A DNA stretch of 64,000 bases from Pseudorhodoplanes sinuspersici (GTDB lineage Bacteria > Pseudomonadota > Alphaproteobacteria > Rhizobiales > Xanthobacteraceae), in the NCBI RefSeq assembly GCF_002119765.1, contig NZ_CP021112.1:4954501-5018500 (forward strand), given 5' to 3'. Both the position numbers and the translations under genes were made by a program. The notes below the pieces were generated by a model. The model had not been told where the DNA came from. It did no database searches and saw nothing but the letters and a program-made list of their open reading frames with translations. Positions 52,410 through 60,566 of the stretch are shown here, piece by piece. Each line of letters opens with the position of its first letter. The first letter of the stretch is position 1.

Positions 52410-52610
52410 ATGAACAAGATCATTGATGGGCTTAACGAGGCTTTGGTGGTCGCGAAATGTGACCACGCTCTCGTTATGACCCCAAAGCAGCCATCCGATA
52501 AGCGATACGTACGGCAGTTCTGCCCGCGCTGCGAAGGCACCTTTCTTTCGCCCTTTGCTGACCCGGAGCAGGTGCTCCGCGTTGTTGGGCAATCTGCCGA
52601 CCGCAACTAG
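52410..52610 (+). CDS. Small zinc-ribbon-like prophage protein
   Basis: A 66-residue protein with one Cys and His early (AKCDHALVM) and CPRC later (RQFCPRCEGTFLSPF), which could form a zinc ribbon. The ribosome binding site is weak. It is the last plus-strand gene of the early block; the 30-bp palindrome follows 21 bp downstream. Confidence 0.55.
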   Translation: MNKIIDGLNEALVVAKCDHALVMTPKQPSDKRYVRQFCPRCEGTFLSPFADPEQVLRVVGQSADRN

Positions 52611-52630
52611 TGCCAATCTGGCACGGGTTC

Positions 52631-52660
52631 GATCATATCGGTGACGTCAACGATATGGTC
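52631..52660. repeat. 30-bp near-perfect palindrome between convergent prophage blocks
   Basis: The sequence is a palindrome centred on TGACGTCA, with one mismatch and one G-T pair over 15 positions per side. It is preceded by a smaller hairpin GTGCCA-ATC-TGGCAC (52610-52624). It lies exactly between the ends of the plus-strand early genes and the minus-strand late genes, so it may be a bidirectional transcript end or a protein-binding site. No T-tract is present. Confidence 0.7.
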
Positions 52661-52669
52661 TGCAAACAG

Positions 52670-53053
52670 CTAATCATCATGCCGTGTTGACAGCGTGACG
52701 ATCCGCGGCGGCTCCGCCTGGCCGCAGCATCGCTCGCAGCGCAGCTTCTCGGCAATCCCGGTCAAGGCCGCCGTCATCGGCCGAGGCACCACGCGCAGAT
52801 CGATCGCCTTAACGGTGTTGCACCCTGGGCAATGCACGTGCATCCAGTGGTGGTGCGACAGCAGCGCCGCCAGCAGTAGCGGCGACCACAACGGTTCCTT
52901 GTCGCCGCCGGCGATCCCGGCATTCCAGAGCCGGATCGTCTTTTCGGCCTCAGCCTTTCCGCTCTCCGCAAGCTGCGCCAAGCGCAACTCGTCCGCCATT
53001 CGGCGCGAGATGCGTTCGCGTTCAATCTTGCCTTTGGACCAGCGGAGCGACAT
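52670..53053 (-). CDS. Prophage hypothetical protein with Cys pairs
   Basis: A 127-residue protein. The N-terminal third is charged and helical (KGKIERERISRRMADELRLA). HHHWMHVHCPGC and CERCCGQ supply two CxxC pairs for a likely zinc ribbon. Not recognised; a DNA-binding or packaging-related role is possible. It has no strong ribosome binding site. It is the last gene of the minus-strand block and faces the palindrome at 52631. Confidence 0.6.
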   Translation of the reverse strand: MSLRWSKGKIERERISRRMADELRLAQLAESGKAEAEKTIRLWNAGIAGGDKEPLWSPLLLAALLSHHHWMHVHCPGCNTVKAIDLRVVPRPMTAALTGIAEKLRCERCCGQAEPPRIVTLSTRHDD

Positions 53054-53236
53054 GACGCATGATTCCGCCGATCGGCGCCGGCGGCAATCGGGCGAGATAT
53101 GGTATGCTGGTGGGCAGGAACGTCACAAGGGATCGCGATGGCCGCAAATCGCCGTTCAGCGGACCACGAAAACGAAAAAGGCCTGACTGCGGGGGTGCAG
53201 CCGGGCCGGACTTGGGGGTCCAAGGGAGCGGGAGGT

Positions 53237-53623
53237 TCAGTCGCGCGCCCCCACTCTATTGCGCTGCAAGCCAGCCTCGATCAGTCGGTCCAAACGCTTG
53301 TTCAACCCGTCCAGCGCATCAACCAGGCGCTGCTCGGTCTTGGCCTGACTTTCGACGAGCCGCTTCTCGACCTCAGTGATGGCATTGTGTGTCACAAACT
53401 TCTCCACCGCCTGTTCCCGATAGAGCGAGAAATTGGCTGATAATGTCGTGACGCGGCCATTGCATTCCTTCATGGCCTCCTCCGCCTCAGCCGCCACCTG
53501 AAGCGCCGATTCCGCCGAGGCGTTTGCCTTGGTGATCCGATCAGACAGATTCATCCAGAAGACAAGGAATGCAATCGACGCGCTGATCGCGCCGGAGATT
53601 GCGCCGATAACCGCAGGCTCCAT
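53237..53623 (-). CDS. Membrane-anchored coiled-coil prophage protein
   Basis: A 128-residue protein. One N-terminal membrane helix (VIGAISGAISASIAFLVFWM) is followed by a long coiled coil (residues about 30-118, with ITEVEKRLVESQAKTEQRLV). GGAGGGG stands just before the ATG at 53623; the longer open frame upstream overlaps the o-spanin gene and is rejected. The topology resembles phage-encoded holin-like or superinfection-exclusion membrane proteins. It lies directly downstream of the spanin pair and probably belongs to the lysis operon. Confidence 0.65.
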   Translation of the reverse strand: MEPAVIGAISGAISASIAFLVFWMNLSDRITKANASAESALQVAAEAEEAMKECNGRVTTLSANFSLYREQAVEKFVTHNAITEVEKRLVESQAKTEQRLVDALDGLNKRLDRLIEAGLQRNRVGARD

Positions 53624-53631
53624 CACCCCTC

Positions 53632-53937
53632 CTACTTCGCTTGCGCGCAGCGAGGGGCTGAGACTTCCACACCCATCATCCGGTCGCGTGTTAAGGTCCA
53701 CTCTTCACGCGCACAGACAATGATGCCGTTGGCTTGCCGCAGCGATCCGACGAGCCGCCGAGCGTCTACGACGGGGCTTTCTCCGGCACGCGTTGGCGGA
53801 ATCGGAACGGGCTGCAGATACGGCGGAGGCGCTCCTATGTCGCGCGACAGCGGCTCCCGCTTTGGCGCGTCACTCGCGCACCCGCCGAGCCCCGCGATCG
53901 GTGTAATTGCAGCGATCATCAACAAAAGCATTCGCAT
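53632..53937 (-). CDS. Outer-membrane spanin lipoprotein (Rz1-like)
   Basis: A 101-residue protein that starts inside the 3' end of the i-spanin gene in another frame (68-bp overlap). A short signal sequence ends in lipobox LGGC, with the lipidated Cys at residue 20. Proline-rich segments follow (APPPYLQPVPIPPTRA), as is typical of Rz1. GGAG lies 10 nt before the ATG at 53937. Together with the i-spanin it would span the periplasm and fuse the membranes at lysis. The longer frame upstream of 53937 is a shadow of the i-spanin gene. Confidence 0.75.
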   Translation of the reverse strand: MRMLLLMIAAITPIAGLGGCASDAPKREPLSRDIGAPPPYLQPVPIPPTRAGESPVVDARRLVGSLRQANGIIVCAREEWTLTRDRMMGVEVSAPRCAQAK

Positions 53938-54277
53938 CGATTTTGGCTCCGGGAGCGGTGGACTGCAGTTTTGCTTCCGCGACCTCGCTCTGAAGCGTCG
54001 AAATCGCAGCATCATTTTCCACGCGCTGGCGCAGGAGGCCGGCAATAGCTCGGTCAGCCGCACTGGCGCGAAGTTCGGCGAGATCGAGATCGGCCTGAAG
54101 CGCGTCAATTTGCGCCTGCTTTGCAGCCGAATCGCATTTCGCTTCAGCGATGGACTTGCCATGCTCGATGAGACCGAACACGGCGCCGACGGCGAGCACG
54201 GCGATTACGCCATAGAGGATCAGCGCCACCTTGCGAGCCGCGAACCATGCGCCGACAGAGGCGATAAGTGTGACCAT
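53870..54277 (-). CDS. Inner-membrane spanin (Rz-like)
   Basis: A 135-residue protein with an N-terminal membrane helix (about residues 16-38, ALILYGVIAVLAVGAVFGLI) and a long periplasmic coiled coil (AAKQAQIDALQADLDLAELR and following). The start ATG overlaps the endolysin stop codon (TGATG). This size and topology fit i-spanins of siphophages. The C-terminal part overlaps the o-spanin gene in another frame, the classical Rz/Rz1 layout. Confidence 0.75.
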   Translation of the reverse strand: MVTLIASVGAWFAARKVALILYGVIAVLAVGAVFGLIEHGKSIAEAKCDSAAKQAQIDALQADLDLAELRASAADRAIAGLLRQRVENDAAISTLQSEVAEAKLQSTAPGAKIDANAFVDDRCNYTDRGARRVRE

Positions 54278-54954
54278 CAACCCAACCGCTCCCGCGCAAT
54301 CGCCTTGAGCTCCTCACGGAAGATGATGATGCAGAGCACCAAGATCACCGTCAGGCAGATCAGCGCGACGCTTCCAGTGTTGTTCCAGATGGCTGCGCCT
54401 GCGCCGGCGGCCGCAGTACCGATGCCGCCGAGCGACCAGTTGATCTTGCTCTTGGTGGCGGTGCGCGGCGTGCCGACCTGGTAAGGAAAATCATCCGGGA
54501 TCGGCTCATCCTGATATCGCGGCTCGGCATCCAGGAGGCCATATCCCATCGACTTGCCGGGATATTTCGACCACGGCAGTTGCCAGTGCGGGCCATCCTT
54601 GAATTGCTTCCAGTCGCCGCCCCATTCGATGGCGACACCTTCCTGCTCGGCGGCATCCTTCACGATCGGGCAGAGCTTGTGATACAGCGGCCAATCCCAG
54701 GACACCTGACCGTTGATCAGCGGCGCAAGATCCACCGCGTGACCGAAGCCGTTGGCGGCCTTGATATGGCGCGAGTTCATGGTCTGCGATGCGCCCTTGG
54801 CCACAAGCTGCTTTTGCCGCTCTGTCGTGCGCACGCCTTCAAGAACGGTGAATTCGACATCGCTCGTCTCTGCCGCGCGATCGACCACACGGACGAGATC
54901 AGGATGCACGCCGTTCAGCCGCGCGCGATCGCGCGGGCTCAATTCGAAACCCAT
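54277..54954 (-). CDS. Endolysin, M15 family peptidase with C-terminal membrane segments
   Basis: A 225-residue protein. MGFELSPRDRARLNGVHPDL and the zinc site NSRHIKAANGFGHAVDLAP...DGPHWQLP (His, Asp, His) define a VanY/L-alanyl-D-glutamate peptidase of the M15 family that cuts peptidoglycan cross-bridges. After about residue 165 follow two hydrophobic segments (GGIGTAAAGAGAAIW and VALICLTVILVLCIIIF), so the enzyme may be membrane-bound or double as its own holin. No separate classical holin gene was recognised. Its stop codon overlaps the i-spanin start. Confidence 0.88.
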   Translation of the reverse strand: MGFELSPRDRARLNGVHPDLVRVVDRAAETSDVEFTVLEGVRTTERQKQLVAKGASQTMNSRHIKAANGFGHAVDLAPLINGQVSWDWPLYHKLCPIVKDAAEQEGVAIEWGGDWKQFKDGPHWQLPWSKYPGKSMGYGLLDAEPRYQDEPIPDDFPYQVGTPRTATKSKINWSLGGIGTAAAGAGAAIWNNTGSVALICLTVILVLCIIIFREELKAIARERLG

Positions 54955-54981
54955 CGATAGCTCCTGTGGATTGTCAGTGGC

Positions 54982-55203
54982 TCAAGCCGGCTGTCCGTTG
55001 GCCCGGCATTCGTATGCGACCTGAACCGGGATGCTCCAATCCAGATGCAGCATCCCGCGCGTAAAGTCTGCGGTGCGGCTACGCATCTTGTCGCCGAAGG
55101 CCGCGCATTCGGCCTCGGTGCCGAATGTGGTGACCTCCGGAATCGGCACCACGATCGGCCCCTGCGCCGACAGCGTCGCAACAATCCAGATGAGCGCGAT
55201 CAT
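54982..55203 (-). CDS. Small secreted prophage protein
   Basis: A 73-residue protein with a short N-terminal hydrophobic stretch (MIALIWIVATLSAQ) and two Cys (AECAAFG, YECRANG) that could form a disulfide. GGGGGAGG precedes the ATG, which overlaps the stop codon of the M15 peptidase gene upstream (ATGA). Not recognised; it is placed in the lysis operon. Confidence 0.62.
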   Translation of the reverse strand: MIALIWIVATLSAQGPIVVPIPEVTTFGTEAECAAFGDKMRSRTADFTRGMLHLDWSIPVQVAYECRANGQPA

Positions 55204-55649
55204 CGCCGCCTCCCCCGCTTTCGTGCTGATGCATTGAGACCGCGCTGGCCGCAGAAAGACGCGCCGCGCTGGCCGGTGTTGAAATGGACGTGACCCATGC
55301 GGCAGTAGGTCATGACGAAGACGCCCTGAGATCGCAGGAAGGCGATGGCCTCAGCCTTGCGTCGCGTCTTGAAATCCACCGCCATGCCGTAGCGGTGAAA
55401 GGACGGGCGCCGCGTGCCTGCGATCACCGCCCCGGGCCGACAGGTCGAGATGATCGACACCGCGCCGATACGGGCTTCCAGCCGGTCCAGGATCGCCCTC
55501 GTCTGCCCTGTCAGGCACGCGCGGCCAGTCGAGGCCTTGGCATACCCCTTGATCGCGCCGGGCTGGGCATGGACATTCCATGGGCCTTGAAAGGCCATGA
55601 CTGGAGAGGCCACGCACAAGAGCGCGGCCGCGAAAAGGCATCGCAGCAT
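55200..55649 (-). CDS. Secreted M15-type peptidase
   Basis: A 149-residue protein with a signal peptide (residues 1-20, ending VMA). The C-terminal catalytic part has the metal-binding pattern RRPSFHRYGMAVDF...GHVHFNTG, that is H-x6-D and a later H-x-H, of D-Ala-D-Ala carboxypeptidase-like M15 enzymes. Cys pairs suggest disulfides. It differs from the endolysin encoded three genes downstream in having a signal peptide and no membrane tail. AGGTGAA stands before the ATG at 55649. First gene of the lysis operon; role in lysis or in host cell-wall change is possible. Confidence 0.8.
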   Translation of the reverse strand: MLRCLFAAALLCVASPVMAFQGPWNVHAQPGAIKGYAKASTGRACLTGQTRAILDRLEARIGAVSIISTCRPGAVIAGTRRPSFHRYGMAVDFKTRRKAEAIAFLRSQGVFVMTYCRMGHVHFNTGQRGASFCGQRGLNASARKRGRRR

Positions 55650-55865
55650 CAATTCACCTGTGAATTGTGTGATTAGCCGGTCAGGTCAAAGCGGCCGGCA
55701 GTCCGCTAACGTGGTGTACGCGAGCGCGCTTTCTCGGCCAGAAACCGCGTTGCCGTATTCAACTTGTAGTCTCTGTATATCGTGAGTGGTGGAAGCCACA
55801 CATTCGCGGCCTAGGCGCACCCTCCCCAGTATGCTACCGGTTTCCGGGGTGGGGGATTAAAAATC

Positions 55866-58097
55866 GTGACTTGCTATCTCGCTTTTCATTGTCGAACGCC
55901 TGAAATTTCATCTCTCATCGAACAGGCTGATTTGCTGGACTTCTTGCCGCCAAAACCTGTGCATTCGCATAGGTGGCTGAGAGAAAAGGCAGGCATCCTG
56001 TCGTGGTCGTGGGACGCGCCGCTCGATCGGCCGTTGGAGCAATCCGCTCACCATGCAATCCAGATTTGCGGTCGACCACGATCGGGGGATAAGCAAGCGG
56101 ACGAGACCGCTCTTCATTCGCATTTTTCATCCAAGAAAACAGCCGCCGCCTTCGACGGAGGTTTCAGCTTTGTCTCTGTTAATTCGGACAACGTCTGGTT
56201 TGCACGCGGACTGAGCGGCCAGTTCCCGGTCTATTGGAGAGAGATCGAAAGCGGCATCCTGATTTCGAACAGGATATCACTGCTGTTCTCTATCGGCCCC
56301 GATCCCAAGATCGATCAGCGCGCAGTGGCGTGGCTGGCTGGCCGAGGATATTTGCCTGCCGAGTTCACGACCTACCAAGACGTCAACCGTCTCATGCCAG
56401 GTCAATCAGTACACGTCAGCAAGGGCGGCTTCCACGTCACGCGCCCCGCTATATCGGACATGGTCAATCCAGTTACGACTGACCAAGTCCTCGATCTTTT
56501 GATGACCGCGCGCTCCAATCACATCAGAGACTTCGAAACGTTGCCAGATGCGGCACTCGAATTCTCCCTCAGCGGCGGAAAGGACAGCCGCGCAATATTC
56601 GAGATGGCAAGAAAATCTGGCCGGCTTGATGATCGCGCCACCGCATATACGAGCGGCGAGCTTTATTCTCCAGAAGTGCTTTCAGCTCAAGATATCTGCC
56701 AATCCGCCAAGTTCGCTGGACATCAATTGCGGCGACCAACCCTCGCTCATCAAACCCTCAATCTCCCATCGCTGATCGCCAACACAATCGAGGCGAGCGA
56801 AGGAATGCTCTCTCTGTTCGACACCATGCGCATTGTGGTCAACAAACGCGTCGCGATCGGAGGGCACCAGAACGGCTTAAGAGGCACATTCTTCAATGGG
56901 CTAAAGGTTGGCAGCGCCGGCGTCGCGGCAGCCATGGTCGAGCACTACACCCCTGATCCATCAAACGTTCTGACCCACAATGCTTTGGACGAAGCGAGGG
57001 TCTGCTTTAGCAGATCAATGCGACATCTGCAGTCGTTAGGTGTTTCCGAAGACAAGCTGCCGTTGGCGTTCATGTGGTTCGTGAGAACTCATGGATGGGT
57101 GAGTGTCACATCGAATACAAACACATGCGTTTCGAACGAGATGCACCCGCTATTAGACTTCGATCTCATTTCGTTGGCACTCAGGATGCCCCATCATCTG
57201 GTCGATGCGGAAGTGATCCACTTCGCTCTCACCGCTTCCGACGACGCGAAACTCCAGACGATACCATTTGCTCAACAATCATGGACCGAGCGGCTCCCCG
57301 ATGCCTTGAGGCAAATAGGATGGCGCGGGCCAAAGGCCGAACGGATCGCGCCTTACGAATATCTTCCTGTTTTTCCGAATGGCGGGCACCCCTTTGTCAC
57401 CAACGCCAAGCTCCAACTTCTAGACCTTCTCGAGCCGTGGATGCGCATCGCCGTCGAAGCGTTTCCAGACGTTGTAAAAACAGACGACGCTATGTCGAGA
57501 ATCTCGCAGAGAAAATCGACGACTTCGCTAAAGATGATTGGCCTGCTGGGTCTTGCAACGATCGGTCTCATTTCTCAGTTCGGGCGAGATATTTTCCGGG
57601 CCTCTGGGCGAAAAAAGATCGTCGAAACTCTTCGGCCCGCCGCCCCAGCGACAACGATCAAAACACGCACGATTGAGGACGACGATAAAATAATCGATGC
57701 CTACGAAACCTCGATCGGATCCCTGGTGAGGGAGCTTCAAAAGCGCCACTCTACCTTCGTCAGTGCGGCGCCAGCGAAGCCATGGAGACACATCGAAATT
57801 TCAAACCGTAGCGGCAGAAAAGTCCTCTGGTCCGTGGAAATCGACGACACAAAAACATCTCCGCGCGAACTTGAAGCGTCTGGTACTTTTACGCTCGGCG
57901 TCAGAACTTACGGCAAGGCTCAATTGTTTGCCAAGGACACAAACCAAGAGATCACCGTGCCATTCGAGTTGAGGGAATCGGACAGCACCATAAGCCTGAT
58001 CATCCCACCCTATAGCGCCTCCAAGCCGCTCAGCAGCGCGCTCAAGCGACTGTTGCGGCTGCCAACTTCGGTTGATGGCGGACCGAGTGCAAAATGA
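55866..58097 (+). CDS. Asparagine synthetase-like protein (moron gene)
   Basis: A 743-residue protein. Residues about 95-185 resemble the N-terminal glutaminase-like fold of asparagine synthetases (FDGGFSFVSVNSDNVWFARG, then GQFPVYWRE and LISNRISLLF), but the nucleophile Cys2 is absent: the start is GTG-Thr-Cys. Residues 234-241 (SLSGGKDS) are the ATP-pyrophosphatase P-loop. The C-terminal 150 residues are of unknown nature. It should adenylate a carboxylate for amide formation using ammonia or another amine. GGGGGAT precedes the GTG. It runs against the surrounding late genes, its GC content looks lower, and no phage structural role is evident. Confidence 0.78.
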   Translation: MTCYLAFHCRTPEISSLIEQADLLDFLPPKPVHSHRWLREKAGILSWSWDAPLDRPLEQSAHHAIQICGRPRSGDKQADETALHSHFSSKKTAAAFDGGFSFVSVNSDNVWFARGLSGQFPVYWREIESGILISNRISLLFSIGPDPKIDQRAVAWLAGRGYLPAEFTTYQDVNRLMPGQSVHVSKGGFHVTRPAISDMVNPVTTDQVLDLLMTARSNHIRDFETLPDAALEFSLSGGKDSRAIFEMARKSGRLDDRATAYTSGELYSPEVLSAQDICQSAKFAGHQLRRPTLAHQTLNLPSLIANTIEASEGMLSLFDTMRIVVNKRVAIGGHQNGLRGTFFNGLKVGSAGVAAAMVEHYTPDPSNVLTHNALDEARVCFSRSMRHLQSLGVSEDKLPLAFMWFVRTHGWVSVTSNTNTCVSNEMHPLLDFDLISLALRMPHHLVDAEVIHFALTASDDAKLQTIPFAQQSWTERLPDALRQIGWRGPKAERIAPYEYLPVFPNGGHPFVTNAKLQLLDLLEPWMRIAVEAFPDVVKTDDAMSRISQRKSTTSLKMIGLLGLATIGLISQFGRDIFRASGRKKIVETLRPAAPATTIKTRTIEDDDKIIDAYETSIGSLVRELQKRHSTFVSAAPAKPWRHIEISNRSGRKVLWSVEIDDTKTSPRELEASGTFTLGVRTYGKAQLFAKDTNQEITVPFELRESDSTISLIIPPYSASKPLSSALKRLLRLPTSVDGGPSAK

Positions 58098-58135
58098 AGC
58101 CAGATGATTTTTATCGACCGAATAGACCGATTTGG

Positions 58136-60481
58136 TTAGGATCCATAGAAGACCTCAACACGATAAGCTCTTACTGAAGCGTTGTCTGCACCGTCAGACA
58201 GTTGGACCGTAAACACAATCTCTGACGCCAAATTAGTATTAACGGTTCCAGAGCCAAAGGCCCCGGCCCCCGGGCCCCAGCCGCCAGTGGTTTGATTGAT
58301 TGAGACGTCTTGGACATTGACGGCGTTTTTATTGAATACATCAGCCATCGCCTTGAACGAAAGGCTCGTAGTGTTTGACACTTGGGTCATCACGACCCCG
58401 GACGCTCCGGCACCAGCAGCGCCCCATCGTATTCGATGCGTCTTTGAACCGGCGCTATTGTTGTTCGCGAACATCCCCATGATTCGGATGCCGCCATTTG
58501 GGCCAAGCGCCCCCGCCGGAATTGGGACTGTGATCAGGACCGTTTCAGAGGTCGTGCCTGTATGAGTTACTGTGACGCCAGACTGAATGACGGATTGCGC
58601 TGATTCAGATGTGGGGCCAACGCGCCGCTTGCGAACGCCGGTCGCAAAATCAGTATATTCGATAATTGACGATGCATTCTGCGAGCTTGAGCAGATCGAA
58701 GTAACATCCCTCATTACGCAACCGAGATAGAGCGATGGATCAGGCTTGACGCCTAGATTTTCTTCTTCCAACACAGCTCGGAAAACATTGCGAAATACGT
58801 TGTCGTTTGCAGAGTGATTACCGCCGGTATATAGCGTCGCGTCCTGCGTTTCATTGCGACTGTGGATTGCGATTTGATCGACGTTGGCACGATCTCGCAT
58901 TTCAAACGTGTTGCCGTTAACTGTCGCTCCGCGAGCGCCTACAAAAGAGAGTGCCTTTACGGATGTGAGCTTGAGACCGGTTGTGGGATGGTAGCCCCAA
59001 TCAAGGAACAAATTGTCATTTACGACGGGTCGCGTAATGCCACGCAAATCAACACATTGAAGATTGTTGCGGAAACTATTGCCTATTATCTCTGCCCGCC
59101 GCGCTGGAGCCATCTGCGGCGCAGCGTTCGTCCATCCAGTGTGAACTCCCGAGATGCAATCCTCAATGTTGCATCCTATGACTTGTAAAAGCTCCATTTC
59201 GCGATGACCACCAACCCCGTACTGGCAATTGATGGCCTTCAGGCCGCGCACAATGGCGCTGCCACGGAGGCCATACACGGGGTTGCCCGATAAATAGCAG
59301 GCCTTATCGCCAAACCCCCTAATAATTCCGCCGGACACCTCTAATAAGTTAAACCCAATTGCTGCAACACCACTGTCAGAGTTTGCGTTGTCGGCGGTCG
59401 CCCCTCCATACATATCAGGCTCGTTGACTATCAGGTGGTCAAGATACCAAGCCGCAATAGCAGACGCGCCGCTGTCACCCGAAGCCGTGACGCCGTACTG
59501 GCAATCTATCTTTGGAGCGTTGAAAGTCACCTTTCCTTGAGGGTCTCCAGTCGGGCCGCGGATATCGAAGACAGCATCTCCAACGTCCTCGCCCTGCTTT
59601 AAAACCAGCTCGGCGCCAGGGCGCCATTCCAGCACGAACTCATTCGTAATGTTGCCTTTGGCCAATCCGGCACCAAGCTGATACGGGCCATTGTCATCAA
59701 ATATCAAACATCCGCCGACAGCATGGGCCCAATCGAGGGCAGCCTGCAATTGCGCGTGACTAACCTCGGTATCACTTGAAAAGGCGCCGAACTGTGAAGC
59801 CTTCGCCGTCAGCTTGGTAATCGCAAAATATTGCGAGCCATTGAGAACGTAACCGTCGTGATCAGGCTGTGTGGCAACCAGATCGTACTCCGCGCCGCCC
59901 CCGTCCCCCGGCGAGTTGTATCCAAGCGTCGTGATGCGTTTTGCGGGTCCAATGTTGGCGGTGGCGGCGGCGGCTTTTGTGTCTGCGATACCTGCCCCGC
60001 TCACCGTCAGATATGCGGGATCCGACCAGACGCCAGGATCCGCAGTCATTGTAAAGAGGGCAGCCCGGCCATCGCCGGTATCGGAAACTAAAACAACGAA
60101 GCCCTCCTCTTCCTCATCATAAGCAGCCCGATCAGAAATCGTGTCGACTTGAACATTGTAAAATACCGTTTCTGTTAGATAGAGATCGCCAGAAAGATCA
60201 TCGATGTCGAAGGCCGCCGCCGTGCCGAGCGGCACTTGACGCCACTCTTGCGAAAAACCATCTGCTGTTGCAACGATGCGATACCGCCCAGCCGGCGCAT
60301 GGAAAAATGCGTAGCCGCTGCTGTCCGCAGTGAACGGATTGCTTTTGTTGGCCAGACCGTCGTAATCAGCCTTCAACGCCTGGCGCGCGCCACCCTGCTC
60401 ACGATAAACATTGATTTGCGCATTCGGCACGACATCGCCATTCGCGCGCACGATCGTGGCCTGCCAACGAGAGTATGGCAT
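58136..60481 (-). CDS. Tail spike / pectate-lyase-like beta-helix protein
   Basis: A 781-residue protein. Residues 1-75 (WQATIVRANGDVVPNAQINV...) form a carboxypeptidase-regulatory-like Ig domain. Residues about 165-560 carry many short beta strands and Asn/Gly turns of a right-handed beta helix (IRGFGDKACYLSGNPVYGLR, GNSFRNNLQCVDLRGITRPV). The last 180 residues form a beta-rich head (GNNS... trimerisation or binding). Such proteins bind and often cut surface polysaccharide. No obvious catalytic acid pair can be assigned. The tail-tip gene lies directly upstream on the same strand. Confidence 0.82.
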   Translation of the reverse strand: MPYSRWQATIVRANGDVVPNAQINVYREQGGARQALKADYDGLANKSNPFTADSSGYAFFHAPAGRYRIVATADGFSQEWRQVPLGTAAAFDIDDLSGDLYLTETVFYNVQVDTISDRAAYDEEEEGFVVLVSDTGDGRAALFTMTADPGVWSDPAYLTVSGAGIADTKAAAATANIGPAKRITTLGYNSPGDGGGAEYDLVATQPDHDGYVLNGSQYFAITKLTAKASQFGAFSSDTEVSHAQLQAALDWAHAVGGCLIFDDNGPYQLGAGLAKGNITNEFVLEWRPGAELVLKQGEDVGDAVFDIRGPTGDPQGKVTFNAPKIDCQYGVTASGDSGASAIAAWYLDHLIVNEPDMYGGATADNANSDSGVAAIGFNLLEVSGGIIRGFGDKACYLSGNPVYGLRGSAIVRGLKAINCQYGVGGHREMELLQVIGCNIEDCISGVHTGWTNAAPQMAPARRAEIIGNSFRNNLQCVDLRGITRPVVNDNLFLDWGYHPTTGLKLTSVKALSFVGARGATVNGNTFEMRDRANVDQIAIHSRNETQDATLYTGGNHSANDNVFRNVFRAVLEEENLGVKPDPSLYLGCVMRDVTSICSSSQNASSIIEYTDFATGVRKRRVGPTSESAQSVIQSGVTVTHTGTTSETVLITVPIPAGALGPNGGIRIMGMFANNNSAGSKTHRIRWGAAGAGASGVVMTQVSNTTSLSFKAMADVFNKNAVNVQDVSINQTTGGWGPGAGAFGSGTVNTNLASEIVFTVQLSDGADNASVRAYRVEVFYGS

Positions 60482-60566
60482 TCGTTCAACCCATCTATTT
60501 CAGGAAAATTGGGAAAACTCGTTACCGAACACGCGATGACGGCATGTCAGCCCGCTCTCGCGTCGG

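Noticed and set aside
53099-53440. Plus-strand frame of 113 codons in the lysis region
   Set aside because: The second half is antisense to the coiled-coil membrane protein gene. The first part (53060-53230) is not excluded as a short gene, but no support beyond an AT-rich TATGCT-like box was seen.
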